Assembly (NCBI GenBank): GCA_902363805.1
Contig: CABJBF010000001.1
Location: 749,466-813,465, forward strand
Source of the DNA: Eubacteriaceae bacterium
Lineage (GTDB): Bacteria; Bacillota; Clostridia; Lachnospirales; Lachnospiraceae
DNA length: 64,000 nt
Direction of reading: 5' to 3'
This document shows, piece after piece, positions 47,812 through 55,892 of this stretch. How positions within the stretch are numbered: position 1 is the stretch's first letter; the number at the start of each line of letters is the position of its first letter. Under the pieces are notes generated by a model. It had not been told where the DNA came from. It did not search any database and worked only from the letters and a program-made list of their open reading frames with translations. Position numbers and translations under genes: made by a program.

Positions 47812-49236
47812 ATGATGAAACGAACAATCAGTGGCATGATCGGAGCCGGTTCACTGGCTCATAACAGACGGGATTTTGTAGCAGAAAATGTAGATCCGGA
47901 CAGAGTACAATTGAACATTTGTTATAAGAATGAGAATCTAAAAGAAGTTTATAAAGAGTTGTTTGACGATGCGGTGGAGAGATACAATATCGGGAAAAGA
48001 AAGGATCGGCAAATTGCAAATTATTATGAAAAAATCCGACAGGGCAAACAGGAGAAGCTGTTCCATGAAGTGATATTCCAGATTGGTAATCGTGAGGATA
48101 TGGCGGTGGGAACAACAGAAGGAAATCTGGCTGTAAAGGTACTGGATGAATATGTAAAAGATTTCCAGAAGCGGAATCCGACACTTCGGGTATTTGGCTG
48201 CTATCTGCATCAGGACGAAGCTACTCCGCATCTGCATATTGACTTTGTTCCTTATGTGACCAACTGGAAGGGAAAAGGAATGGATACCAGAGTCTCACTG
48301 AAACAGGCATTGAAAAGTCTTGGATTTCAAGGCGGAAATAAGCATGATACAGAACTGAATCAGTGGATAAACCATGAAAAGGAAGTACTGGCGGAAATCG
48401 CAAAGCAACATGGAATTGAATGGGAGCAGAAAGGTACACATGAAGAGCATCTGGATGTTTACAATTTCAAAAAGAAAGAGCGTAAGAAGGAAGTGCAGGA
48501 ACTGGAACAGGAAAAAGAAAATCTGACAGCAGAGAATGAAGGTCTGACTTCTCAGATTGCGGACGCAAGGGCAGATATTAAGCTTCTGGAAGAAGAAAAA
48601 ATTCAGTTCCAGAAAGATAAAGAAACAGCGGAAAGACGTGCTGAGAAAGCAGAAACAGAATTGAAAAAACTGGAAGACAGAAGAGAATTTCTGCAACCGG
48701 TGATGGATAATGTCAGTAAGGAAATAAAAGAATATGGAATGATCAAAACATTTTTACCGGAAGCTACAGCATTGGAACGTGCGGTAACTTATCGGGAGAA
48801 GAAAATCAAACCATTGTTTATTGAAATGAAAAATAAAATCGGTGCAATGGCTGCACAGGTGAAAGAACTCACCAGAGAAAGGGATAACTGGAAAAGTAAG
48901 TTTCAGGAGAAAAAGAAGGAGTACGAAGATACAAAAAGTGAACTGGCAGAAGTTCAGAAAGATTATCAGAAATTGTCAGGTGAGAAAGAAATACTGCAGG
49001 GAATTGCAGACAGATATAACCGACTTTTACGCATGTTGGGGAAAGATATGGTAGAACGACTGGTGCAGGACGATATCCGGATGCAGGCGGAACTTGAAGC
49101 GAAAAAACAGAAAGAACAGAAAGAACAAATGCCGAAAAAAATAGGCGACCGCATACAATGGGCAAGAGAACGAAGTGAAGAACACAATGCACAGATAAAG
49201 AAGAATAAAACGAAATACAGAGGAATGGAGTTGTAA
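47812..49236 (+). CDS. MobV/Pre-type relaxase, element 1
   Basis: 474 aa. The metal-binding relaxase motif is His133 in LHQDEATPHLH and His140/His142 (PHLHIDFVP). From about residue 225 to the C-terminus there is a long coiled coil rich in Glu and Lys. Relaxases nick oriT and pilot the strand into a recipient; this element has no type IV secretion genes and would need a helper. AGAGGTGA precedes the ATG at 47812. It is about half identical by eye to the element 2 relaxase. Confidence 0.85.
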   Translation: MMKRTISGMIGAGSLAHNRRDFVAENVDPDRVQLNICYKNENLKEVYKELFDDAVERYNIGKRKDRQIANYYEKIRQGKQEKLFHEVIFQIGNREDMAVGTTEGNLAVKVLDEYVKDFQKRNPTLRVFGCYLHQDEATPHLHIDFVPYVTNWKGKGMDTRVSLKQALKSLGFQGGNKHDTELNQWINHEKEVLAEIAKQHGIEWEQKGTHEEHLDVYNFKKKERKKEVQELEQEKENLTAENEGLTSQIADARADIKLLEEEKIQFQKDKETAERRAEKAETELKKLEDRREFLQPVMDNVSKEIKEYGMIKTFLPEATALERAVTYREKKIKPLFIEMKNKIGAMAAQVKELTRERDNWKSKFQEKKKEYEDTKSELAEVQKDYQKLSGEKEILQGIADRYNRLLRMLGKDMVERLVQDDIRMQAELEAKKQKEQKEQMPKKIGDRIQWARERSEEHNAQIKKNKTKYRGMEL

Positions 49237-49240
49237 GAAT

Positions 49241-49612
49241 ATGAAGAAACAGATTTATGATGAAAAGAACGGACTGAGCTACACACTGCATGGAGATTAT
49301 TATCTGCCGGATCTGGAAATCAATGAGGAAGAACCTGCATATGGAAAATATGGAATGATGCGAAAGCAGTTTCTGAAAGAACACCGGAGTGCAAGGTATC
49401 AGTATCTGGTACTGACCGGGAAACTGACGGAGCATTTAAATCAGGTTGATAAGGAAGCAAGAGAAAAAGTCGAGATACTGATGGAGCAGATGGTTGAACA
49501 GTGGGGAGTGACAGAAGAACTGAAGATGCAGGATCAGGTGGAATGGGTGAGGAGGATGAATAATATTAAGAATATTGCAGAAGAAAGTGTCATGAAAATT
49601 ATATATTCATAG
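49241..49612 (+). CDS. TnpV-like protein, element 1
   Basis: 123 aa, starting MKKQIYDEKNGLSYTLHGDYYLPD. It matches what is annotated as TnpV in Firmicutes transposons: a small acidic N-terminal region (YYLPDL), then a helical part ending QVEWVRRMNNIKNIAEE. Its role is unknown. It is 4 nt after the relaxase stop, in the same order as in element 2. Confidence 0.75.
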   Translation: MKKQIYDEKNGLSYTLHGDYYLPDLEINEEEPAYGKYGMMRKQFLKEHRSARYQYLVLTGKLTEHLNQVDKEAREKVEILMEQMVEQWGVTEELKMQDQVEWVRRMNNIKNIAEESVMKIIYS

Positions 49613-49635
49613 TAGTGGATAACCAATAAAAGGAA

Positions 49636-49678
49636 AAAAGCAAACGAAAGTATGTTCGTATTTTCGCTTGCTTTTTAA
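49636..49678 (+). terminator. Terminator after the mobilisation genes
   Basis: AAAAGCAAACGAAA and TTTTCGCTTGCTTTTT form a strong stem with a T run. It separates the mobilisation module from the restriction-modification cargo. Confidence 0.85.
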
Positions 49679-49696
49679 ATTGCATTAGAGTATAAT
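49668..49696 (+). promoter_or_regulatory. Promoter of the EcoRII-type cassette
   Basis: TTGCTT (49668-49673), 17-nt spacer, TATAAT (49691-49696). The -35 overlaps the upstream terminator. A GGGAA...TTCCC inverted repeat (about 49698-49725) lies between the promoter and the ribosome site. Confidence 0.6.
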
Positions 49697-49738
49697 AGGG
49701 AAAAAACAGGTATAAATATATTCCCAGGAGTGATGAGA

Positions 49739-50887
49739 ATGAGACAGGTACATATAAGAGTAGACGATGAGTTATATAATGAATTGAATTCTTATTCAGA
49801 AAAGAATGAACTGAGTATGCAGGACTGTGTCAGAGAAGCAGTAGCATATTATATGAGTGATGTAAAAAAGAAGAAGAATACAGGAAAAGAGAAAAAATTT
49901 ACATTTATTGATCTTTTTGCCGGGATTGGTGGTATGCGTATTGCATTTGACCGGGCCGGCGGTCAATGTGTTTATTCAAGTGAATGGAACAAATACAGTC
50001 AGCAGACCTATTTTGCAAATTTTGGAGAACAGCCGGAAGGGGATATTACAAAAGTTAATGCTGCAGATATTCCGGATCATGACATTCTGGTTGCCGGATT
50101 TCCGTGTCAGCCTTTTTCAATAGCCGGGGTATCAAAGAAAAACAGTATGGGAAGAGCTACTGGATTTGAGGATAAAACACAGGGCACATTGTTTTTTGAT
50201 GTCTGCAGGATATTGAAAGAAAAAAGACCAAAAGCATTTATGCTTGAAAATGTTAAAAATTTATGCAGCCATGATAAAGGAAGAACTTTTCAGGTAATCA
50301 GAGAGTCACTGGAAGAGTTGGACTATGAAATTTTCTATAAAGTTCTGGATGGACAGAATTATGTTCCTCAGCACAGAGAGAGAATATTAATTGTAGGATT
50401 TGACAGAGAACGCTATGGAGATAAAATTGATTTTGAGTTTAATCTTACACCACGTGTTCCAAAACCTGTTATGAGAGATATTCTTGATGAAGAAGTTGCA
50501 GATAAATACACATTGTCTGATAAATTGTGGACATATCTGCAGAATTACGCAGCAAAGCATCGGGCAGCCGGTAATGGATTTGGATATGGAATAGCCCCTT
50601 TGGATGGAGTGTCCCGGACATTGAGTGCCAGGTATTACAAAGATGGATCGGAAGTGCTTATTGCACAGGAAGGAAAGAATCCGAGAAGGTTGACTCCGAG
50701 AGAATGTGCAAGATTGCAGGGATTCCCGGATACATTTAAGATTCCTGTTTCGGATACACAGGCATATAAGCAATTTGGAAATTCTGTAGTCGTTCCATTA
50801 ATGGGAGAAGTTGCAAAACTGATAGTTAACAACATTGAAACAATGGATAATGAGAAAGAACAGGATATACAGAGGAAGGTGATTTAA
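49739..50887 (+). CDS. C5-cytosine methyltransferase with N-terminal RHH domain
   Basis: 382 aa. The first 40 or so residues (MRQVHIRVDDELYNELNSYS, then a helix NELSMQDCVREAVAYYM) look like a ribbon-helix-helix DNA-binding domain. The catalytic part has motif I FIDLFAGIGG, motif IV PCQPFS with catalytic Cys123, motif VI ENVKNL, motif VIII QHRERI, motif IX TPRECARLQGFP and motif X GNSVVVP. Given the EcoRII-type endonuclease and Vsr next to it, it should methylate CCWGG. The RHH part may repress the cassette. Start at 49739, 8 nt after AGGAG. Confidence 0.93.
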   Translation: MRQVHIRVDDELYNELNSYSEKNELSMQDCVREAVAYYMSDVKKKKNTGKEKKFTFIDLFAGIGGMRIAFDRAGGQCVYSSEWNKYSQQTYFANFGEQPEGDITKVNAADIPDHDILVAGFPCQPFSIAGVSKKNSMGRATGFEDKTQGTLFFDVCRILKEKRPKAFMLENVKNLCSHDKGRTFQVIRESLEELDYEIFYKVLDGQNYVPQHRERILIVGFDRERYGDKIDFEFNLTPRVPKPVMRDILDEEVADKYTLSDKLWTYLQNYAAKHRAAGNGFGYGIAPLDGVSRTLSARYYKDGSEVLIAQEGKNPRRLTPRECARLQGFPDTFKIPVSDTQAYKQFGNSVVVPLMGEVAKLIVNNIETMDNEKEQDIQRKVI

Positions 50888-52060
50888 ATGTCAGCAGGCT
50901 ATGCGGAAATTGCGATAACATCAGTGTTAAACAGTGAAAAAAGCTTTTGCAAATTTCTTTCGGCAAATGATACAGGTGCGACCGGTGCTCATCAGTCGGG
51001 AATCCTGATTTCAAAAACTGCGATGGAAATGTTGTTCTCCAGAGAACAGCTTGAACAGGAGGGAATACCTAAAAGGACTGTAAAAATAAAATGGCAGAAT
51101 GATTTTGAAACGGAAAGCTGTTTTACTTATTATGCAAGTAAAAACGAACTTAGAATAACAAGATTTGGACGAGGATTTCCGTTCCTGCATATAAATCAGA
51201 CAGGTTCGTTGTTTGTTTTTACAAAACAGGCAGAAGAAAACTACAGTGGATATTTCTTGGATACAGAAGAGGAAATTGAGGAATTTCTTAATGCGTTTGG
51301 CATCAGTCCGACAGAAACAAACAGTTTGATAAATGTTGAAAATGTCCGGGCAGAAACACAGGAACAAATAGCAATTCAGGAATTTATAGCAAATCTTGAG
51401 GTGGATTTTCCAACGTCAGAAGAAATGTCAGCTACTGCAAGATATATACAGGACAGAGCTTATGATCATATTGAATATATACAGACAAATCCGGACAGGA
51501 AAATAATTGACTGGACTAATATGGAGTATACGCTGTTTCGTGCTCTGGAGTATGCAAGATATGGAGACATTATAACTAAGGGATTTTCAGATGTGGATGA
51601 ATTTGTAAAAGTTGCAAATATGGTCTTGAACAGAAGAAAGAGCAGAGCAGGAAAAAGTCTTGAACATCATCTTGCTGCGATATTTGATGGAAATGCCATT
51701 CAGTATTCAGCTCAGGCGGTGACAGAAGGAAACAAGAAACCAGATTTTATATTTCCTTCAGGAGAGGCATACCATAACAGCAGTTTTGATATTCAGAAAC
51801 TAGTAACGCTTGCAGCTAAAACTACATGTAAAGATCGTTGGAGACAGGTCTTGAATGAGGCGAACAGATTAAAAGATTCACCCAAATATCTTTGTACGTT
51901 ACAACAGGGAATCTCAGGAGCACAGATGGATGAGATGCAGGCTGAAAATGTAGTATTAGTAGTTCCGGAACCATATATTGTATCTTATCCGAAAGACAGA
52001 CGGGACAGAATCTGGACCATTGCACGTTTTGTGAAGTATATACAGGAAATCGAGGGATAA
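50888..52060 (+). CDS. EcoRII-type type IIE restriction endonuclease
   Basis: 390 aa with both EcoRII domains. The N-terminal effector domain carries FLSANDTGATGAHQSG, as in EcoRII. The C-terminal PD-(D/E)XK domain has SRAGKSLEHHLAAIF, Asp286 in NKKPDFIFPS, Lys311 in AAKTTCKDRW and Arg317, with the same spacing as the EcoRII catalytic residues. Predicted to cut at CCWGG, with a second site as allosteric effector. The gene starts at the base after the methyltransferase stop. Confidence 0.93.
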   Translation: MSAGYAEIAITSVLNSEKSFCKFLSANDTGATGAHQSGILISKTAMEMLFSREQLEQEGIPKRTVKIKWQNDFETESCFTYYASKNELRITRFGRGFPFLHINQTGSLFVFTKQAEENYSGYFLDTEEEIEEFLNAFGISPTETNSLINVENVRAETQEQIAIQEFIANLEVDFPTSEEMSATARYIQDRAYDHIEYIQTNPDRKIIDWTNMEYTLFRALEYARYGDIITKGFSDVDEFVKVANMVLNRRKSRAGKSLEHHLAAIFDGNAIQYSAQAVTEGNKKPDFIFPSGEAYHNSSFDIQKLVTLAAKTTCKDRWRQVLNEANRLKDSPKYLCTLQQGISGAQMDEMQAENVVLVVPEPYIVSYPKDRRDRIWTIARFVKYIQEIEG

Positions 52061-52061
52061 T

Positions 52062-52511
52062 ATGGACATCAAGAGTCCGGAAGAACGTAGCAAAAATATG
52101 GCAGCGATACATTCCAAGAATACGAAGCCGGAAATATATCTGAGAAAATTATTGTTTGCCAGAGGTTACAGATATGGCGTGAATTCAAAAAGTGTGCCGG
52201 GGCATCCGGATATATACATGAGAAAATATAATACAGCAATTTTTGTACATGGGTGTTTCTGGCACAGGCACGAGGGATGCAAATATGCTTACATGCCAAG
52301 ATCAAGGGTAGAATTCTGGCAGAAAAAGTTTGACGCAAATATAAAGAGGGATGAATGTGTTCGAAAAGAATTGATGCGTAAAAAAGTCAAAGTAGTAATT
52401 GTGTGGGAATGCACAATAAAGAAAATGAAAAAAGATGAAGAATTCCGAGAAGATAAATTGCATCAACTGGAGGATTATTTGCAGAATGAACAATATAGCT
52501 TGGAGATTTGA
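52062..52511 (+). CDS. vsr: Very short patch repair endonuclease Vsr
   Basis: 149 aa. Vsr nicks next to T:G mismatches left by deamination of 5-methylcytosine in CCWGG-type sites. The sequence has the N-terminal SPEERSKNMAAIHSKNTKPE, catalytic Asp near residue 50 in GHPDIYM, and the zinc/His region VHGCFWHRHEGCKYAYMP. The neighbours make the substrate site clear. No terminator follows before the CBASS promoter. Confidence 0.95.
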   Translation: MDIKSPEERSKNMAAIHSKNTKPEIYLRKLLFARGYRYGVNSKSVPGHPDIYMRKYNTAIFVHGCFWHRHEGCKYAYMPRSRVEFWQKKFDANIKRDECVRKELMRKKVKVVIVWECTIKKMKKDEEFREDKLHQLEDYLQNEQYSLEI

Positions 52512-52537
52512 AAAATAATTTCAGTGATTAGTGTAAC

Positions 52538-52566
52538 TTGTTTTAATCGGAAAAGAATGATATACT
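52538..52566 (+). promoter_or_regulatory. Sigma-A promoter of the CBASS operon
   Basis: TTGTTT (52538-52543), 17-nt spacer, TATACT (52561-52566). Transcription would start near 52573, just at the CIRCE element. Confidence 0.8.
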
Positions 52567-52574
52567 GATAATTA

Positions 52575-52601
52575 TCAGCACTCAACAAAAGAGAGTGCTA
52601 A
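52575..52601. promoter_or_regulatory. CIRCE operator (HrcA site) before CBASS
   Basis: TCAGCACTC-N9-GAGTGCTAA. The consensus is TTAGCACTC-N9-GAGTGCTAA; 17 of 18 arm positions match and the spacer is exactly 9 nt. It sits at about +2 to +28 of the predicted transcript and ends 4 nt before the AAGGAG region, as in groE and dnaK operons repressed by HrcA. Confidence 0.88.
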
Positions 52602-52617
52602 GGAAGGAGCGCGGAAA

Positions 52618-53679
52618 ATGAGTTTGCAGACATATTTTAAAGAATTTAACAAAGTAATAAAAATGGATTATGACGTTAAAAGTGAACTGAAAGAAAAAAG
52701 AGATATTTTATTAGGTATATTAAGAAATGATGACGATATGCCTGCATTTGATGAGTACAATCAGGGGAGTTATAGTATGCATCTGGGGGTTGAACCACTG
52801 GATAAAGAATATGATATAGATGTAGGTTTACGTTTTCATGTTAATCGTGATGATTATGAACCAATGGACCTGAAAGAGAAAATAAGAGATCTGTTAAAAA
52901 ATCATACTGAGTATGGCGCAAAAATAAAAAAACCATGTGTGACAGTAACATACAAGAAAGATGGCGAAGCTGCATATCATGTGGATTTAGTTACTTACGT
53001 TTATGAAGACAAAGATGATTCTGACAGTCAGTTATATCTTGCACGTGGAAAAAACAGGGATTCAGAAGAAACATGCTGGGAGAAATCTGATCCGGTCGGG
53101 CTTGTAGAATATGTTAATGATAAATATAAAGGTGACGATAACAAAGAAGATCGCGAACAATTTCGCAGAGTAGTAAGATATATAAAACGTTGGAAAAATA
53201 AGAAATTCAGTAGTTCAGGAAATGCAGAACCACCAAGCATAGCAATTACGTTAATTGCTGTAGATCATTTTGAAGCTTCAAAAAAATATGATTATATAGA
53301 AGAAAAATATTGTTATGATGATTTACAGGCTGTGATTAGTTTTGCAAAAGAAATTCAAAAGCTGTTTGTGTTTAAAGAAGTGAATGAAAATGGACGATTA
53401 ATGTATACTATAGAATACAATTTGCCTTCTTCATTGAACTTTGAATCCGATGTTAATCTCTTCAGAAAGATGTCAGATAATTATATGACAGATTTTAAAG
53501 AAAAGATTGATGATTTGGTTGATGATCTGGAAGCTGTAAAAAGTGAAACAGATGAAGTGGAACAGTGTAAGATGCTGAGTAAAATTTTTGGAGATGATTT
53601 CCCGATTCCGGAAAAGAAAAATACAGCCAAAAAACAAATGAATTTTATACCTTCAACAAGTGCATCAGGAGTAGATTAA
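52618..53679 (+). CDS. CBASS cyclic oligonucleotide synthase (CD-NTase)
   Basis: 353 aa of the cGAS/DncV-like nucleotidyltransferase family, which makes cyclic di- or trinucleotides on phage infection. The active site is visible: Gly50-Ser51 (QGSYSMHLG), metal-binding Asp66 and Asp68 (EYDIDVG) and Asp123 (YHVDLVTY). The C-terminal helical part ends in a flexible tail (KKQMNFIPSTSASGVD), the part that Cap2 conjugates to targets in type II CBASS. GGAAGGAG lies 8 nt before the ATG. It leads the four-gene operon. Clade and nucleotide product cannot be told from sequence alone. Confidence 0.92.
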   Translation: MSLQTYFKEFNKVIKMDYDVKSELKEKRDILLGILRNDDDMPAFDEYNQGSYSMHLGVEPLDKEYDIDVGLRFHVNRDDYEPMDLKEKIRDLLKNHTEYGAKIKKPCVTVTYKKDGEAAYHVDLVTYVYEDKDDSDSQLYLARGKNRDSEETCWEKSDPVGLVEYVNDKYKGDDNKEDREQFRRVVRYIKRWKNKKFSSSGNAEPPSIAITLIAVDHFEASKKYDYIEEKYCYDDLQAVISFAKEIQKLFVFKEVNENGRLMYTIEYNLPSSLNFESDVNLFRKMSDNYMTDFKEKIDDLVDDLEAVKSETDEVEQCKMLSKIFGDDFPIPEKKNTAKKQMNFIPSTSASGVD

Positions 53680-53680
53680 G

Positions 53681-55426
53681 ATGTTTTCACCAGAAGAACT
53701 CAAACGAATCTTACAGGAAAGTGATGTTATAAAAAATGTAAGCATTATAAAAGAGGCTAAATTATTTGAAAATGTCTATCAGACAGTTTTGCAGGGAGAA
53801 CTGGTAATAAATGAAAGAGAATCGTTTGTTGTATATATAGCAGTTCCGGAAAAATGGTATAGAGATTTAGTGGATATATATGTTGCAGATTATAATGAAC
53901 TTGTTTATATGCCGCATATAGATAATAAAGGAAAACTGTGTTTGTTTGAAACGGAAGGTATTTTGATAGATCAGAATTTACCTGGAATTATGATGCAATC
54001 ATTATTGCGTGCACAGACAATTTTGAAACAAGGTTTTTCTGGAGAAAATAAAAACGATTTTATAAATGAATTTGAATTATACTGGGCTCAACTGAAAGAT
54101 TGCAGAATTGCACATTTGGCAGTAGAAACAGATAGAAAAAATCGTATCGTAAAAGGGGGCATTAAAAAAAGTTCCAAAAGGAAAAAAGAAAAACAGATAG
54201 AGTATATAAAGAGATGCAAAAAAGCACCGATTTATATTGGAGAAAATGTTGAAAGTTTAAAACGTTGGAATCTGGAAAAAACGCCAGTCATGAATATAGC
54301 ATATTTTGTAATATATTCTGAAAAATATATTTTCCCACCGGACATAAGAAAAAAACTGTCGATAGATTATTTGAATGCTCTTTTACATTTTGTGCCGGAG
54401 GGAGAACTTGCTTCAATTATGCCACGTTCTCGACAAGATAGAATTATTGTGTTTGAAATTCATCAGCCATCAGGACAGACACATTTTGTAGGAATGTATA
54501 TAAAAGGTGGCATGTTAAAAGAGACTTCTCTGGAAAAAGTAGAAGAATTGCAGCCGTTGCTTATGGAAAAAGCTGATAAAAAGTTTTTGATGAAGCGTGT
54601 AACAGAACAGGACAGCGAAAACTATAAAAAAAGAATACTTATAATAGGCTGCGGTTCGATTGGTGGACATGTTATATGCGAGCTCGCAAAAGCAGGATAT
54701 GAGGATCTTACTATTGTTGATTATGAGAAGTTGACGGAAGAAAATATATTCAGGCATGTGTTGGGAATGGAATATGTTAATCGTTACAAGTGCGAAGCTT
54801 TGAACACATATATACAAAAAAATATTCCGGAAGTAAAGATAACGACGTTGGCGGAAAGAATTGAAGATGCAATTACAGAAGAAGATATTAATTTTGAAGA
54901 CTATAATCTGATTATCTCAGCGGCAGGAAATCATAATTTAAATCGTTGGATTAATTCATGGATACAAGATAACAAAATCAAAGTGCCGGTTGTTTATTTG
55001 TGGAATGAAGTATATGGTATTGGAAATCATGCTGCATATATAAAATATGGAAATTGTGGATGTTATGAATGTTTTTTTGACCGGGATGAAGAAACAGGAG
55101 AACTATATGACAAAACATCGTACTGCATGAGGGGACAGATTATAACGGAAAGTGCGGGAGGGTGTGGAAAGACTTACGTGCCATATGGAAATTTGGTTTC
55201 ACTAAAAACAATGTTACTTTGTTTAAAGATGGTCAAAAATATTTTTGAAGAAAACCTCGATGACAATTTACTGATATCTTTAAAAGGAGATAGTGACTAT
55301 CTGGAAAAACATAATCTGGAAACATCTGGCCGATATTTGCGACAACAGGAACAGATTAAAATATTGACTGGTAAGCAATTTGTAAATATTAATTGTGGTG
55401 TATGTAATGATTGTAACGGAAAGTAA
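53681..55426 (+). CDS. cap2: Cap2 E1/E2 fusion of type II CBASS
   Basis: 581 aa. An N-terminal E2-like domain has its probable catalytic Cys87 in GKLCLFETEG. A linker and inactive adenylation domain lead to a ThiF-type E1 domain with GCGSIGGHV at residues 323-331 and the following Asp-rich VDYEKLTEENIFRH. The candidate E1 catalytic Cys482 (YCMRGQ) is followed by GGCGKTYVPYG. Paired cysteines (CGCYECF and CGVCNDC at the C-terminus) may bind zinc. Known Cap2 proteins attach the CD-NTase C-terminus to cell proteins and so prime it. It starts 1 nt after the synthase stop. Confidence 0.92.
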   Translation: MFSPEELKRILQESDVIKNVSIIKEAKLFENVYQTVLQGELVINERESFVVYIAVPEKWYRDLVDIYVADYNELVYMPHIDNKGKLCLFETEGILIDQNLPGIMMQSLLRAQTILKQGFSGENKNDFINEFELYWAQLKDCRIAHLAVETDRKNRIVKGGIKKSSKRKKEKQIEYIKRCKKAPIYIGENVESLKRWNLEKTPVMNIAYFVIYSEKYIFPPDIRKKLSIDYLNALLHFVPEGELASIMPRSRQDRIIVFEIHQPSGQTHFVGMYIKGGMLKETSLEKVEELQPLLMEKADKKFLMKRVTEQDSENYKKRILIIGCGSIGGHVICELAKAGYEDLTIVDYEKLTEENIFRHVLGMEYVNRYKCEALNTYIQKNIPEVKITTLAERIEDAITEEDINFEDYNLIISAAGNHNLNRWINSWIQDNKIKVPVVYLWNEVYGIGNHAAYIKYGNCGCYECFFDRDEETGELYDKTSYCMRGQIITESAGGCGKTYVPYGNLVSLKTMLLCLKMVKNIFEENLDDNLLISLKGDSDYLEKHNLETSGRYLRQQEQIKILTGKQFVNINCGVCNDCNGK

Positions 55427-55892
55427 AAACAGAAAAATAAAGATATGCGATCAAATATTGGAAGAAATATATAGTCAGATCCAGAAGAATGATTATGATC
55501 CAGAGAAAGGTGGAATTATAGTCGGACGGGAAAATCTGAATAATGAAAATATAATTCTTGAGTATATATCTAAACCATTAAAAAATGATATATGTACCAG
55601 AACCAGATATACCAGAAAAGATGAAGGGCATTTAAAATATTTTGAAAAATTGTATAATGAAAATAATGGTGTGTATGCATATTGGGGGGAATGGCATACA
55701 CATCCGGAAGATATACCACATTATTCAATTATAGATTTAAAAAATTGGAAACGTATTGGTAAAGAAGATCCTAAAGGGGTACAATATCATATCATTGCCG
55801 GACGTAAAGCATTCAGCATATGGAGAATGCAAAAAGGAAAGCTTTGCCCGAAAAAAATATGTGAGGTAAAATGGAATGAAATCAATTTATGA
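55407..55892 (+). CDS. cap3: Cap3 JAMM/JAB deconjugating peptidase
   Basis: 161 aa with the zinc motif His97-x-His99-x7-Ser107-x2-Asp110 (HTHPEDIPHYSIID), and an upstream acidic residue in GGIIVGRE. In type II CBASS, Cap3 removes the CD-NTase from its targets. The start at 55407 (MIVTESKN) overlaps cap2 by 20 nt, and its end overlaps the effector gene by 17 nt, so the operon is tightly coupled. Confidence 0.92.
   Translation: MIVTESKNRKIKICDQILEEIYSQIQKNDYDPEKGGIIVGRENLNNENIILEYISKPLKNDICTRTRYTRKDEGHLKYFEKLYNENNGVYAYWGEWHTHPEDIPHYSIIDLKNWKRIGKEDPKGVQYHIIAGRKAFSIWRMQKGKLCPKKICEVKWNEINL

Noticed and set aside
47463..47864. 133-codon plus-strand frame through the oriT-like region of element 1
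   Set aside because: It runs through non-coding repeats, and the equivalent frame in element 2 (60572-60781) does not match it as a protein.
48869..49435. 188-codon minus-strand frame across the relaxase and TnpV genes
   Set aside because: Low-complexity Phe/Leu/Ser-rich translation typical of the reverse of a charged coiled-coil gene; no start signal.
49241..49612. TnpV as evidence of an active transposon inside the elements
   Set aside because: The protein recurs next to the relaxase in both elements and there are no transposase genes or terminal inverted repeats; it is part of the element backbone.
52012..52618. Missing regulator such as CapW or CapH/CapP for CBASS
   Set aside because: No HTH or protease gene lies beside the operon; the CIRCE site is the only control visible.
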